Shown here piece by piece: positions 1-13,970 of a DNA stretch of 64,000 nucleotides; position 1 is the stretch's first letter; each line of letters begins with the position of its first letter. The position numbers were made by a program, and so were the translations under genes. This DNA comes from Anopheles merus (taxonomy: Eukaryota; Arthropoda; Insecta; Diptera; Culicidae): contig NC_054083.1 in NCBI RefSeq assembly GCF_017562075.2, positions 37,741,255 through 37,805,254 of the forward strand. Direction: 5' to 3'. A model generated the notes under the pieces. It was not told the origin of the DNA, did not search any database, and worked only from the letters and a program-made list of their open reading frames with translations.

Positions 1-3000
1 TCGCTCTGTAGTGACCAGCAGTGCAAAACCCGGTAATCAATGTTCATTATCAAATCGAACACGTGTTGTTATGGCGTATGGCGATGCTTAATTCTGTTTC
101 CTGCCAATGACCAAACACCGAAAGATTGGATCAAAAATCGTAAACATAAGTTCTGTCCGTTGAGATTAATGTTCTGTTTGGTTTAGTACTTTCGATGTAC
201 CACTTTTTTGCATTTTATTTTATTGACTTCCATCCTTCACTACCATGCAAACAATGTTTTCCATGCGCCATCAGAATTGATTCACCGCATTCAATGTATC
301 ATCGGCATCGATTATTTAAATGCAACCCTCCTTCGCCACAGTGAACAAAACCACACAGTTTCATCCTTCCTAGCAGTGTATGAGTGTTTCAGTGTGTGTT
401 AGTGTGCTAGCTGCTCGATTCACCGTGTGGATGCTATCGTTGTTGTGTCGTACTACTATATCGATGTGATTCGTGTTTTGGTTAAGCTTACTGTAAACGT
501 GTGTTTTATTCTATAACTCTCTCTCTCTCTATCTGTTTGGCTATGTACATTTTAGTTCCATTTAAATGTCTGTGTGTAAGTGTGTGTTTGTTTTGTATCA
601 TCACTGATTTCTATCTCTTCGCAGTAGCATCTCAACCCGACTCAGTCCAGCTGCAACACATGCAACATATCTAACCATCTAACCCCTCGTTCTGTCTAAA
701 ACGTGTCCCGACTCTCGTACGGTAGTGGCCACCCCGTTATGTTTCATCGCACAGCGAGACAGCGTCTTCCTTACTATTCCGTACCATGGATTTATGTTTT
801 CCCATTCTTTATGGTTTCCTTTCGTCCATACTATTTACAAGGGTTCGGAAAAAACTCAATAAACACCATCTTTAGAATTATAACAAAGCTACCGTCAAGG
901 GTTGGTTTTACTTTGGCTTCATATATGATTTCCCAAAATCGGTCGCTTCTCTCTTGCATTAAAATCAAAACAAAATGAATTCATATTTAATAGCATTCAC
1001 TCACCTCTGCAACTAAACTTCTTAAACCAAAGTTGGCCACAACCGCCAGGCAGCACCGAAGCACGCGCTCGAAGTGACGCAAAGCCACAAACCACTCCAC
1101 AAAGCGGCTCAGGTGCAGTGTGCAAGAATTAATCCACGGGGAGTGTAAATTACAATTTTAACACCCACAGTACAACCACCGCCAGCTCACCGCCACCGGC
1201 AGCAAACGAACGGCACGGTACAACTTTGAACCGACCTCACTGCCCGCGTGCTGTGTTTAAATTAAACAAACTTCCTATTATCCCGCTCCACCGGTAGTGG
1301 TGCAAAGTGCAAACACGAGTTTCGGAACGCAGGCTCTCTCGACCCCTTAAACTGTCCGATTTGGAGCTGTACTGTACAATTGAATTAATTTCCTCCCCCC
1401 TTTTCGGCCAAACTGGACCCGAGGCGGAAGCTCACGAAACGTGCCTACTACTGCACAATGGCATGGTACGGAAAGTGTCTGTGCTGCAGAAAGATGACTC
1501 CCGAATCGAGCAGTAAATGCATGGATTCATAACCATTTATGTGGAGGGACCTGCGTTGGAGATGGTGGCAAATGATTTGCAAAAAGATTTGCCCCAACTA
1601 TCATCCCCGTTGGGTTAACTACATACCAAAAATCTTGGCAAAACTACTTTCCAAGCTCTGTTTCTACCTACCCTCTTATCGTACCACTTTCCCGCTACCG
1701 GAAGGCCAACGATGTTGGTGCTGGACTAAAACCAAACCGAAAACCCCGGACGGTTCTTCCTGGTGGCGGTAAATTATTCATAGACTCCAGACCGGATACT
1801 TTGATGCGCATAACAAATAAGCGCCCCGGTCACCACTTTGCCACACTACGCTGCGGGTCAACTATGGTGAAATGAAGGGAAGGGGCTGACTGTTTTTTTT
1901 TTGTATTCACTTCCGTTTCCGCTTCACCGTGTGCTTCAGTTTTGCTGTCCTTGTGAGCGGTGGAGCTGTGGTGCGCTAAGAGCGAATGAAACGACTGGAA
2001 ATAAAAAAATATATAAAATGCTCCTGCACTTCCCACCAGGACTACGCTAGTCCGAGCCGAGCGCCGATTCAGCTTAACCCCGTCGAGCAGGAAATGAAAC
2101 TTAAAAACCGTGAGCCCCGGCCCGCAACGCAAAGCATCGCTGAATTATTGACCAACTAGTTGGAAACGCAATACGCAAGGGAAAGCGTGGAAAGCTTTCA
2201 CTACGCTGCAGCTCGCACCGGGAATGCAGAGGCTGAACTTCTTCGTACGAAAGAACGCCAACGCTTCACCCGGTGGGCTGAAGGAGCGAAATCGTGCGAA
2301 GGCTTCACAGCAAATATAGCGGCAGCAACTTTTATAGCACTTCTAGCGCGGTGTAAAGATAAGCACAGCCACACAAACTCTTGGGGATGGCAGCGGTGTC
2401 TTAACATTTTCGCCCCACCCGGAGTAAAACACACTCCAATCGAATCGCTTTCCCTGCTAGCGGGAAGCAAGTGTGCAAAAGCGAATTATACCGTGCAAAT
2501 ATTTGCCTGCTGACGTATAAATCATCGCAAAGCCGAGCTGCCAGAGCCAAGGCGGAACCGAGTTGGCTGGCTTCCTCCTTTCTGCTATTGGTGCGTTCGG
2601 TACCCAGCTCCGGGGGGAAGTTTGAAAAACATCTTCCATACCGTGCACGCACCCGGGACGATAGACATGTTTTGTCCAAAGACAAACCGGACACATCCCC
2701 CGCAGGGGTAGAATGCCGCTCAATGGAAAGGGCGAAAGCGTTCCGCTTGCTTATTACTTTCATTACCTGCTAACTTGCCGGAAGGTTGTGGGACTTCTCC
2801 GGGTTTTGTGAGCACAAACAGTGCTGTAAATACAAATTACACAAAACTCTCCGAGTAAACTTTGCAGTGGCTGTGCGGTTTGTGGCGGGATGGTCGGTGG
2901 GAAGATGTATTGCCGTCCAGTGTACTGTGCACTGCAAATGGACGGACGGGCGTGCTGTGAGCAGCGTGAAACCAGGGGAAACGATTAGCCATAGTGGTCA

Positions 3001-4389
3001 GTGATTGTATTTCTGATTGCAATGGGGTACGTTAGCCAAAATTGGGTTTGGTTTTGTGTGAAGAGAGGGAGAGTGCCGTTTCACTTAGAGCGTAGTACGT
3101 GAAAGTTGGCTCTACAGCAGGAAGGAAACGTAGCACGGAATGGACTATTTGTTTGTCTTTGAACATCTGATGTACACTTAGGATGAAATACTTGATTTGG
3201 ATGTAAATTCATTATAGATTAAATAGCTCCGGAAAGCATTGTTGAAAGCTCAAGCAGTTGAAGCTTGTGTTTTTGATAAATTTACTACGATAAAAAATTG
3301 GAGTCTTTATTAGTACAATTACGTGTGCTAAATACTAATTGATGATTATATGATGTGTACAACAAATATGATAAACTATAAAATTTGATTAATAAATACA
3401 AAAAAAGTACTTGTTTTACTTTTTGCATATTTTAATTGATATTGAAGCCACCTTCTTGAGAGTTTGCTATGTTGTATGAGTTAGTGTACAATTTAAACTG
3501 AAGTGTTTTGCTGGAAAAAGACTCATTCAAAAATCCAACCTAACGAATTAGAATCGAGGTCATTTTTCTTTGGATTGATTGTTTCGGTGCCAAATGTAAT
3601 TCGAAGAAATGCATTCATAAAACTGCTGTACTAAATAAACCAAACCGTCATGCATCGTCATCGTCATGAGCTGCCGCAATCGATGTAAACAGCGTATGTC
3701 GACTATTTGTCGACAAACCGCCAACCAGCTGTACTAAAATTCACCGTGCTTGCACTCTATCAATACTATTCGTGTACTATACGGCATACTAGATTACTCA
3801 TAACACTCTTTCTTCTATTTTCTCTTTCTCCCATTCACTCACTATCACACTGTCACTATTACTCTCTCTCTCTGTCTCTGTATCTCTCTCACTCTCGTCT
3901 CTTACTTTTTTGTTTGTCTCTGTACTAAACCCGATATATGCTATCGCATCGCGTATAAAATGTGGTTTACATCTCGCGGCTACACCGCCAAACTCTCTCT
4001 GTCCCCCCATCCCCTCTCGGTGTACAAAACATGTGTTCGATATGTAATTAAATTGTTTGCATAATTGATAAAAACCCACCACACACACAACATAACAAAT
4101 ATGTACACCGTGCTACACTACACAAAAATTGCATACCTTTTGGGGTTGTACGAAAAACCGCCACCATCAAAACCTAACTTACCACACTTGTTTGCGTACA
4201 TGCACAACCCCCCCGTCCGCACACTGTACCGTTCCATCTCACGAATATTTTCACGAATGTGTACATGGACCTTCCCCTTCCAATCACTCCATCACACCGA
4301 GACACATTTTCACACCGTTTCCCAATCGAACCCTCGACCACCCTTTCCACCCCTGCGTCATGGCGGCTCCTCCTCCTCCTTCCAAATAG
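1..4389 (+). other. Intron of KCNQ upstream of the helix B exon (window edge)
   Basis: The helix B exon at 4390 needs upstream KCNQ exons for S1-S6 and helix A. I find none here in a recognisable form, so this stretch is intron. It has CT-rich patches around 3840-3910, a GC-richer segment at about 1020-3000, and AT-rich DNA at about 3200-3650. Open frames in the GC-richer segment overlap each other on both strands and match nothing I know. A strong-looking splice acceptor at 623-624 is listed separately. Confidence 0.6.
625..674 (+). other. Candidate short alternative terminal exon of KCNQ
   Basis: A pyrimidine tract ends in TCTTCGCAG at 616-624, which is a good acceptor. Read with two bases completing a codon, the following sequence gives ASQPDSVQLQHMQHI and then TAA at 672-674. 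The upstream donor is outside the window, so phase cannot be tested. It could equally be a cryptic acceptor. This is inference only. Confidence 0.22.
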
Positions 4390-4517
4390 CTAAAGTATTT
4401 CGTGGCACGTAAAAAATTCCGCGAGGCACAGAAACCGTACGATGTGAAAGATGTTATGGAACAGTACACTTCGGGACATGCGGATCTGCTGACCCGCGTC
4501 AGGAACCTACAGTTTAG
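4390..4517 (+). CDS. KCNQ: KCNQ exon: helix B (calmodulin-binding)
   Basis: The acceptor is CAAATAG ending at 4389 and the donor is GTGAGA from 4518. The exon starts in phase 0 and encodes LKYFVARKKFREAQKPYD followed by VKDVMEQYTSGHADLLTR and VRNLQF. It ends with two bases (AG) of an Arg codon completed by the next exon. This is among the best conserved blocks of the Kv7 tail; vertebrate members keep the same KPYDV-DVIEQY pattern. Helix B with helix A clamps calmodulin and contributes to PIP2 and calcium regulation. The leading Leu is usually Met in relatives, so the exact first codon is slightly less certain. Confidence 0.93.
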
Positions 4518-7500
4518 GTGAGAGCACTCCTTCCTCCTTTTTCTATTCCGCATTGCTATACACTGTTTTTTGTACTTCCGTTTTTTTCTCTTCTTTTCTT
4601 CTCTTCTTTTCCATTGATCCATTTCTCATTTGGTCGTGTATTTAAAGCGGTTTCTTTTTCTTTCACTTTTCTTTTCCGTTACTTTTGCTCTCGAACGGTT
4701 GTATACTGCCCAAAGTTTTCGCGTTTACTTTCTTCTGGTTCCCAATTTTATATCTTTCTATTCAGCTCTCTTTCTCTCGCTCTATCTTCCGCTCTTCGTT
4801 ACTTATACTTCATTACTTTTTTCATGTTTTGCCTTCGATTGACCTATCGAGCATCCAATGGCTGCAATAGATTGTTTCCGTTTCGTTTGCTTCTGTGCCC
4901 TCTCGCTGTGTACGATCGGTCTACGATCTGATGCAAAGATCGTACCCAAGCCGAATGCAAAACTTTTCCAGAAGAGCTTCCAAGCTACGTGCTTTATTTT
5001 GTACCCAAAACAAAAAACGAAAAAACAAATGCCATCAAATTGTATTCTTCACTGCTCGCGTGGAATCCTGTCATACGGTGGCGAATGAGCACGTTTGCAT
5101 CGTTTTAACGCCTCTTACGGCTCTTTTTCAATACGCATTACCCTTTTCTCAGCATCCCTATGAATGGCTGATTTAAAATAATGTTTCTTATGTAACTTTC
5201 TTATAATTTTTGCTCAATGATTCTTCCTGCCTCAATGAACGGCAACTAAAAGTATAAATATTGGGCTGAATTTTTTTATGTTTCCTCTTTATTTGTTCAC
5301 ATATTTCGAATTATTTTTATTGCAAAACAATAGCAAAAGCAAAACAGTTTGGACCATTGGAGGATTAATGCTCAGTTATTTCTTATGTTGATTCTTTGTC
5401 TGTATGTGTGTGTGTGCGTGTTTTTTTATGTTCAACCTTCCGAACCGATTCCAAATGCGTTACTACCCCTCTTAGGCAGTTATTTCGTTGTTTCGAGATT
5501 GCGTGTTTACAGCTAATTCGAACTGATTTGTCGTATGTTTTGTACAAAATTATAGCCGTCCGTATTTTTTGTTTATCGCCATTTTTGGTTCCCCTTTTCA
5601 AAAATGTTGCTATCAAATCCAAAAACCAAACCAATGCGTTATAAATCAGTTACCTTATTATATGCGTAATCAGCAGCGTTTGAATGTGTATGCTCATTTG
5701 CTTTACTTTGCGATTTGAATCTATGGTATTGTTCCGCTCAGCCAAAAGCCCTGTTGTACTTTTATTTAGAATAGTTTTACAACCATAACGTGGTGTGTGC
5801 GTCTCGTTTGTTTACAATTTTGTTTTTTGTTTGATTCATTTACAGAAAAGTATATTGAAATGTATGATTATTATTTTGTCAAAAACCAAAAACCACCCCT
5901 TACAGCGAATAGTTTTGAATGTCATTGATGTATTTTTGTTGCATTCGAAAGACGTATTGTTTTTATTAATTGTTTTCTTTTCAAAATACCAGTACAGTGT
6001 GTGTAGCACCGGTTGTCGTTCATTTTATCCATTTTTATCTACAAGTTGTGTAAAATGTTTAAACCCAACTGCTCATAAAATCCTGCTCAATCCGCCTCAA
6101 CCGAACTTCCTTTAAATGCGCTCGTGAGCGAAATAAACTGTTGACCAAAACTAAAACACAACAACATGTTGTTTGATGTTCTTTTTTTTGTCTTCATTCT
6201 CGGTGTAATCATTGTAAAGTGTATTGTTTTGGTATTTATTTTATAAGAATATTTCATATACGTAATACTCCAGTTTTACTGTGCCAATTATCGTACAAGA
6301 AAGCTTCCGGGTTTATTCAGCAGTTTGGCGTAAATGTACCTAATGAGTGTTTAATTAATTTTCATATTTATTCAACTCGAAAATAAATGTTACCAGCCTG
6401 CTGTTATATCATCCCTCAAAGCCAATATTTAATCATAAAGCAAACGAATAATAATAATTACAATAACAACAACAAAAATCCATCAATGACGTTTGTAAGC
6501 TCTGCCTGTTGATTCGACTTTTCGCCAATGTTTGTACAGTTTGTGCGTTCGGTTTTGTTTTACTTCCGCCCGGAATCGGATATACCGAGTAGAGTTGTTG
6601 GCGTAGAAAGGTGTATGCCCGCAAAGCCCTTGCACTTGCTGATCGATAGCGCTCAGTGAACGGGCGTTCATTACAAAAAACATCGTTCCGTTCCATCTTA
6701 CCTGTACATATACATACAAATAGCCAGCGCGAGTTATGTTAAGCCATAGTTACAGCCGTGCCTCAGTAGAACATCAAACAAAACAGCGCTAGTAGTGCAA
6801 ACAAGTAAATGGGGAGCAACAACAGCAGCAGCAGTATAAAGAATAGAATCAAACAAAAAAAACCGTTTACCCTCATGTAAAGGACACCCATTCCAGATCC
6901 TCCATCAAGCCCCCCCCAAAAACACACACACACAAAGTCACACAATAGGCAATCATCCTACCCGTATCACTGCTCCTCCTGCACCATCTAATAACACTTT
7001 GTAAATAAACACAGCCTAAACACACCTACGCACACCCTTAAACAAGCGCGCGCGCGTACACACACACAGAGGCTCAAGAGCGCGCTCGCCGTTCCAGTCT
7101 CGCTGGTGATCCGTATCGTATGGGGCAGGCCCGTTTTATGAAGCTCTCGTACTCGATGGTAGATTGCCTGTTTTCTTCGACACGCTTATCGTGTGTGCGG
7201 CCCCCTCTGCAAGAATAACAATAACACCCTTACGCTGTCGCGACGCTGTTCGCAGCGCAGCGCTACAAGTAAATCAACATCATTGCTTTACGCGCGTACA
7301 CTTTCGTGTTTTATTTCCTGCGCGAAGCGTAAAGTTCTCGGCTTCAATTTTGGGCCAGTGAGTCTAAGGCTCACAGAGTAAAAAAATGTTCCGACACGCC
7401 CGGTCGGTGGAGCAGGAAATAAAACACTCCTCGTGAAGTGGCGGTACGGTAGCCCGTACCTGTCTTCGGGCTCTCAATTCATGGCCATGGTAATATCTGT

Positions 7501-10500
7501 ACCGTATGAGGGTTATTTCGGAAAGATTAGGGCACTTGGAGTACAGCACTTGCGAATATGTGGATGTTTTCATCAACAAGCCATCTGCACTGGTACATCA
7601 AACTCATATAGGTTTATCTTGGGTCGGCCCTTCGGAAGACCTAGGTACACGTGTACTTTTGTACAGATTTTGTCCTAATAAAAATGCTTAGAAATAGCAA
7701 TTTAGATCGATTTAAAATTATTCATTAAATGTGATATCTGATCATATTATTGAGTTTAATTTGTTATTTTTTCATATTAAATTTGTTTTTTAAATGTGTT
7801 TTTTTCATTAAATTATTTGTTTTTTTTTATCAATATTGTTTGATGATATCGTTTTTGGTATTTAATTATCAAGTTTTATCACAAACAAACGTGTTCAATT
7901 CTTAGTTCAAACTTGGGCAGTGTTTAAAGCCTGCGAATCAATCTTCATTGATTTTTCAAATTTATTATGCTCCTCCCTGCTTAAACCGTTTGAATCTTTT
8001 ATTGTACATGTATATTTCTTGCTATGCTTTTTAAAAGATTTTTGAAAAAAAGTTTATATGTGTTTTTAATGAAATTTTAAGTAGCCTTACAGTTGATTTT
8101 TTTTATTTTAAGCATAAAAATAGTTTAAAATATACTAAAATACTTACATCGGCTGCAATAATGTCAACTAAAATAAGTGCAATAAACTGCAATAACAAAA
8201 AGCACGAAGTCAAGATTGTTTAAAGAAAATTTGAATTAATTGTGGAATCAAACTGTCGATGAACAATTAATTTGAAAATATTAATGAACATGAATACTTT
8301 AAATCGATCTAAATTCACGTTCGTGTAAAAGCATATTTAGTCATGCTGTACATTTGAAAAAACCTAGAACAGTTCCCGACTTCACCCGCCTTTAAGCTGT
8401 AGAAAACTGCTCTCCCTGTTCCTTTCATCCGCTTATCATCCTTGCCTATCGACTAGCAGAACAAATACCAACCATTTCCATTCTCCATCGAGTGCTCGAG
8501 TGCAGTGTGAGAAGAAAAACACCCACCACACCCCAGCCGTGTGCATGTTGCTGTTGTGTAGTTTTGCCTTGCATAGTCAATGTGTTCGAAAGTAGCAAGT
8601 CGGACTCGGAAAGTGCTGTCCCCACTTCATGGCTTTCATGTACATTGTAGTACCGTTTTCCCGCTCGATCCTAGAATGAAGTGCAACTGTCACCAATTAC
8701 ACGACCCATTACCCACGCATGATGTATTTAGTAGGCTTACCGAGTGGCAACAATGCACGCCGTCTTTGTGCCGTTAGCGTGCTGCCGGTCGCACAATAAA
8801 CTCTCCCCCTGTCTGGCTCTCAAGTTACGATTCACCCAGTAATGGGATGACATTTCTAAACAAATCACCACAATCAATACCAGCCGGCAGAGCATGAACG
8901 TGGCAAAAGTTTGCACCGAGGCGATGACAAACTGAAATCTAATCGGATTAATGTGTAGCTTCGTCGTGCGATAAAACATCACAAAGATTGGGTTGCTTTT
9001 GATGTGGTCAGGTTTTAAGGGGCTGTCGTTTGTGCCGGCATTGTAACAGCACCATTTCCGCCTTTTGCTAAGCGAATTGTATCCCGGAAACTCGTACGCT
9101 TCTTCTTGTAAGTGAAGAGTAGCTTCCATCAGCTTTCCGGCAACGCTTATAGCATGCCTGGAAGCAAAACTTTCAACCCAACACTAAATTAGGCTACCTT
9201 TTTGCTAGCACGAGGCGTACCAAATTGCCCTTGCTACCTTGTCCGCAATGCGATTTAATTAAAGTTAGCGTAAATACCGTGTTTGAAAAACTTTAAATAA
9301 ACCCTCCCCCAGGGGCCATTTTATGCTGATAATACACGCTTAGAAATAAAACCACATTTTGTCGCTTTTGAAAGCAGTGCTGTGGCGCACTAAAAAGAAA
9401 AACACCCATTATGACCTATTTCTATTTCGTGCGGGGTCCTACTTTCCACCCGCGGAAACGGTGGTGAACATGAAGGGACCAAAGGTTTAACCTCATTCGT
9501 TGAGGTTACTTGCCGTCACCGGTCAACAAAGCGCCGCTTCATTTCCTGATTCATATTTTTTCTCTCTCCCTCTCTCTCTATCTCTCTCTCACTCGCTCTC
9601 CCTACCACGCAACGAGCAACGCTTTTTAGAAAACTTGCTTGCTCCCTGCCATTCATACCATAAATGCCATGTTATGACAGCTTTCATCGAAGTAGTTGTG
9701 CTAGAGTTGTAATGTTTGCCGGCGCACCGTGATTATATAGCTTTCGCTAGTCGCTTTTCAATTGGGGAGCGGGGACTGCTTCTTCTTCTTTTTCTCGCCA
9801 AAATGCCCTCAAATGCCAAAGTTAAAATGAAGGGAAAAAAGATGTAAAAAACACATAAACACGTACTTGTATGTACCACGTTCTCATTGGTAAATGAAAA
9901 AAACTGAAAGCAAACATTAAACCTCGTGCTTGATTAAAAATATCACTTTTGCTTAACGCTAAAAACACACTTTTGTGTCGCATTTTATATTTTCTATTTT
10001 TCTGCTTATTATTTATTTGCTCTTTTTTGGTGCTTGATTTAGTGTGCTTTTAATCGCTTCTTCGATTACCACCTGTGCAATGTTCGTTGCACGCCTTTTT
10101 AGTTTCCGCTTGCTTTAGCTTCCAAGTTCATGCAATGTGTATTTATGTGTATCTATCTGGTGCATGTTTTGCAAAACTATTATGCCTCACATTTGGCCCG
10201 TACAGGCCTCATTTATTACTCACTCACGCCTATTTAGTCGCTTGCCATAATAATGCTTCTCGTGTCAAATAACTTCCCCGATTGTTAAAGCTTCTGCATC
10301 CTTTGTCTGTTCTCGTTTGTTTTTTTTCCACCTTCCCTCAATTTGAACCTATGACTTTTTCTTTCCTTTTGTGTCTGCTCATTGTCCTGTCCGTAAATAA
10401 CCTTTAGCAAAATAGAAAATAACATGTTAACCTAGGGCAACGCTTTGTACATGGAACAGGAAACTCGAAACACGAAAAGCGGCAAACAAAGAACCTCCAC

Positions 10501-13500
10501 GCTATGGAAGCAAACTTTTGCTTCGGAAAAAATACAGCTACCAATTTGCAATACTGCGGCACGAAGCGTCATTCACTGCAGTGTGAAATTGTTTTTCGAT
10601 TGTTTTGTGTCTTTATCTCTCTCTCTCTCCCTTCATATACAACACAAAACAAATCAACAAACTAGTAGCGTTCATATTTACCTCCAAAACGGCTTCATAA
10701 TGGGATGGAAGCTTTCGTGATAAAAGTAAATTTCCACCAAAATCAATCATGTTAAAATAAAGCCAAACTCGGTCAGCCACGGTAGCGCGCGCTGCACTGG
10801 GAAAAGGGTTCGTCGTCTATTCGCTCGCTCGATCGTTCATTTTTTCCCATTTTTTTTCTTTTTTGAAGTGACACTAATGTTTTATTCAGTGTATTCTCGA
10901 TGCATTTTGCCCGATTGAAGTAACCGAAAAACTTCATCTCTATCACGCTAGACACCGCCGGTGACGGCTGCAACGACGGGTACGGGATCATTATATTCCC
11001 CGTACAGCGATATGAATGCAACCGTACCGTTGCTTACGTTTTTTCACCCTTTTTCGATTGACTGCATACCAACCAACCGTTCAATTTCAATCGATACCTT
11101 CCATTCTTACATCGCGCTACCCCGCTTGGGAATATATGCAAACGTATTCGCCCGTTTTTCGAATCAGACGATATGCAGATTGGATTGCATCACGAACCCT
11201 TATCTCTATGCGCGCTCTTGTCTAGTGCTGTTGTGCTTGTGCGTTTGAAACTGAGCGAAACTTTCAGCTTCAAACGTCACCGAGCAACCGCTCTATGTGC
11301 AGTAACGTCGCTCTCGTACTTTCAAGTTGGTAATTTGTTTGCATTCCTTTTGTGTGTTTCGAGTTTGCTTTGTCAAGCGTTACATTTGCTACTGCTGCCA
11401 TGTGTTTATGTGTCGATTGTAAGCAAAACCCGTTCTTCGTATGCATCAAACTGCATCAATCGATGCACATACACCCACACACAGCCACTCACTAATAAAT
11501 GTCCCGGGGGGCTGTGCCTTGTCGGTGCCACTCTCTCAACGCTACCACTCAACCGTAAACGGAATCTAACGTTATTTCTTTTCCCCATTTCCATTCCACT
11601 CGCGAACTACGATCGTCCCCCGCTCCAAACCGCCCCTTCAGGTTAGACCAAATTCTTGGCAAGCAAGGATCGAAATCAAAAGATGTGTATGCATCGAAAA
11701 TTAGTTTAGCTTCGCGTGTAGTGAAAATTGAAAGACAAGTGAGTTAAACAGAGCGTAAAAGCATTTCGTTCCTTTTTTGTAATGAGCTTTTATTTCGTTT
11801 CGCCCTTGCTCTACACCATGCAGGTTGACGACATAGAGACAAAGGTAGATTCATTTATAGATTTATACATGCAGGATCGGATGCGTCTTTTATCACTTCC
11901 ACTACATCCTGACACATCACATTCCAACAATCCAAACCTTCCATCATTGCCACCGAAAGGCGGTGGTGCATCGGCTGTAATCACATCTGTGACAACTAGT
12001 TCTAGTGGTTCGTTGAAAGTAAGTGTTGTGCTTTGCATGTTGCCTGCCCGCCAGTTCGAGTGTACTGACGCCCTTCCTATCTCTGTATTGCTTTCTCTCC
12101 CCCCCCACACACACACAACGCCAAGCAGCCAAAGCCTATTTTAGTAGATAAACAATTTTCGGAACCGAATTCACCGATTGCGAAAACGTTCGAGGAGCAA
12201 CCGTTGCAGCAGAAACGTCCACCAATGCAGCGCGGCTTCTCCGATTTGGGGCACAGGATTAAGAAGCGCGTCACGCTGAGGTACGGGGGAGGATGTTGAT
12301 TATCCCCGCTTTTCACGATAAATAATCATTTTGCTTTCCCCGTTTCTCTAGCTCGATACCGCCGCAGTACGTCGGCAACAGCACCGGCCAGCCATCGGAC
12401 CGGGGCGATGTGGTGATCGTCGTCCCTAACATCGATGCCGAGCACCTGGAACCGGTCGGCATCGAGGAGCTCGCCTCCGTGTGTATCGATACCGAGATCG
12501 AGATCGAGCCCGGCAGCCCGAAAACCATCACGGAAAGTTCAAGTAAGTGGCTTGCGTGTTCCTTTCCTTTCGCTTCTTTCCCTCCACAAATCACATACGC
12601 GCGCGCGTGTGTGTGTGTCGTCGTCGTTACTTGCCGCCTAAACAGCCAAAAACAGAGCTTGCAAAACTGGTTGATCTGTGCAAGCTACTCGTACTGTCTA
12701 AACAATGATCAAACAAACAAACAATAGCAAATTAAACAGCAACAGTATAGACACCGTGTTTTTTCATATCCCTTTTTCTCGCTCTGTCTCATTCATGCTC
12801 TCTGTGTGATGATGCTGCAGCAGCGAGCACAGTGTTCGTCGCTTTTTGCGCTATAAACGAATGTTTTGCTAGTGTTGCATTTCACATCTGATCGTCACTT
12901 GTACATACATTTTGCACACTCACACACAGTCTCATGCTGTCTCATCCGCCAAATTATTATCCCGTGAGGGATATTAACGACGGTGATAAAGCGTACGGAT
13001 GGTTTGGGTGGAGCGTTAAACAGAACTTTAAAAAATAATATTAATTAAATTAAAATAACAAAAATCAAACTGTAAACAAACACAGCTAAAACAAATTTAT
13101 TTTTCTGTTTTTTATATTCATTTTCTCTGTCATGTTTTCTTGAACACCATTGCAACTTCTTTTTTTTTACTCGTTTATGTTTAGTCCACAAAACATAATA
13201 TTTACAGTTTCGTGTTTTATTTATTTTTTTATCTTTTACACTTTATTTGATTGTCTTAATTTTATTGAACAATAGCACAATAAGAAACAACTAAACAAAC
13301 AGTCTTTTTTCATTTGCTATTCCTTGATTTCGTTATGAAAATCTGCGCTTGGAACTTGGATAGGGTTTCGGTGCGTTAATGGAACGTAGATCGACCGTCC
13401 ACAGCTATCCTTTCAATCTCCTTCTTAGCGCCTCTAATCAAATTTGTTTCTCTTTTCTCTCTCTCTCTCTTTCTTCTTATCAAAAAAATAATACAAACAA

Positions 13501-13927
13501 TCCAACCTCGTTGCGAACCGACTCCGCTTGTGTCAGTGTCAGATTTAGAAAACTTTTGCTTTGCTGAGTACTCCACTCGACGAGGATCTCGCATACAGAC
13601 TTGCGTGTAGGCTTGCGCATCCCTTCCGGATGCAAACCCATAAAATAAAAACAAACAAAAAACCGACCAGCTGCCGGTGAGAATAACAAAACAAAAACCA
13701 TACCGCACCTTAAGAATGCAAAATGTGGCTCTAGTGTAAATCCCCACTACGAACGTACGTTCGCTCGGTAGTTGACAGTAGGAAACACGAACAAAAAAAA
13801 AACACGGTGCTCTTCGAACGCTTCAAACGTTTCGATGGAACGCCGATTCAATGACAGGCTCGTTGAACACTTTGTATAAAGCATTTCAATGTACTGTACT
13901 GGCGGATTGTAGTCCACTACCATCCTC

Positions 13928-13970
<43 letters not shown>

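Noticed and set aside
8737..9129. 130-codon minus-strand frame with a hydrophobic segment
   Set aside because: Lies in the KCNQ intron, shows no domain I know and no promoter or splice signals.
10939..11020. Coding-looking TPPVTAATTGTGSLYS after an acceptor-like CACGCTAG
   Set aside because: Phase 2 entry from the helix B exon gives a stop within four codons, and no phase-preserving donor is seen.
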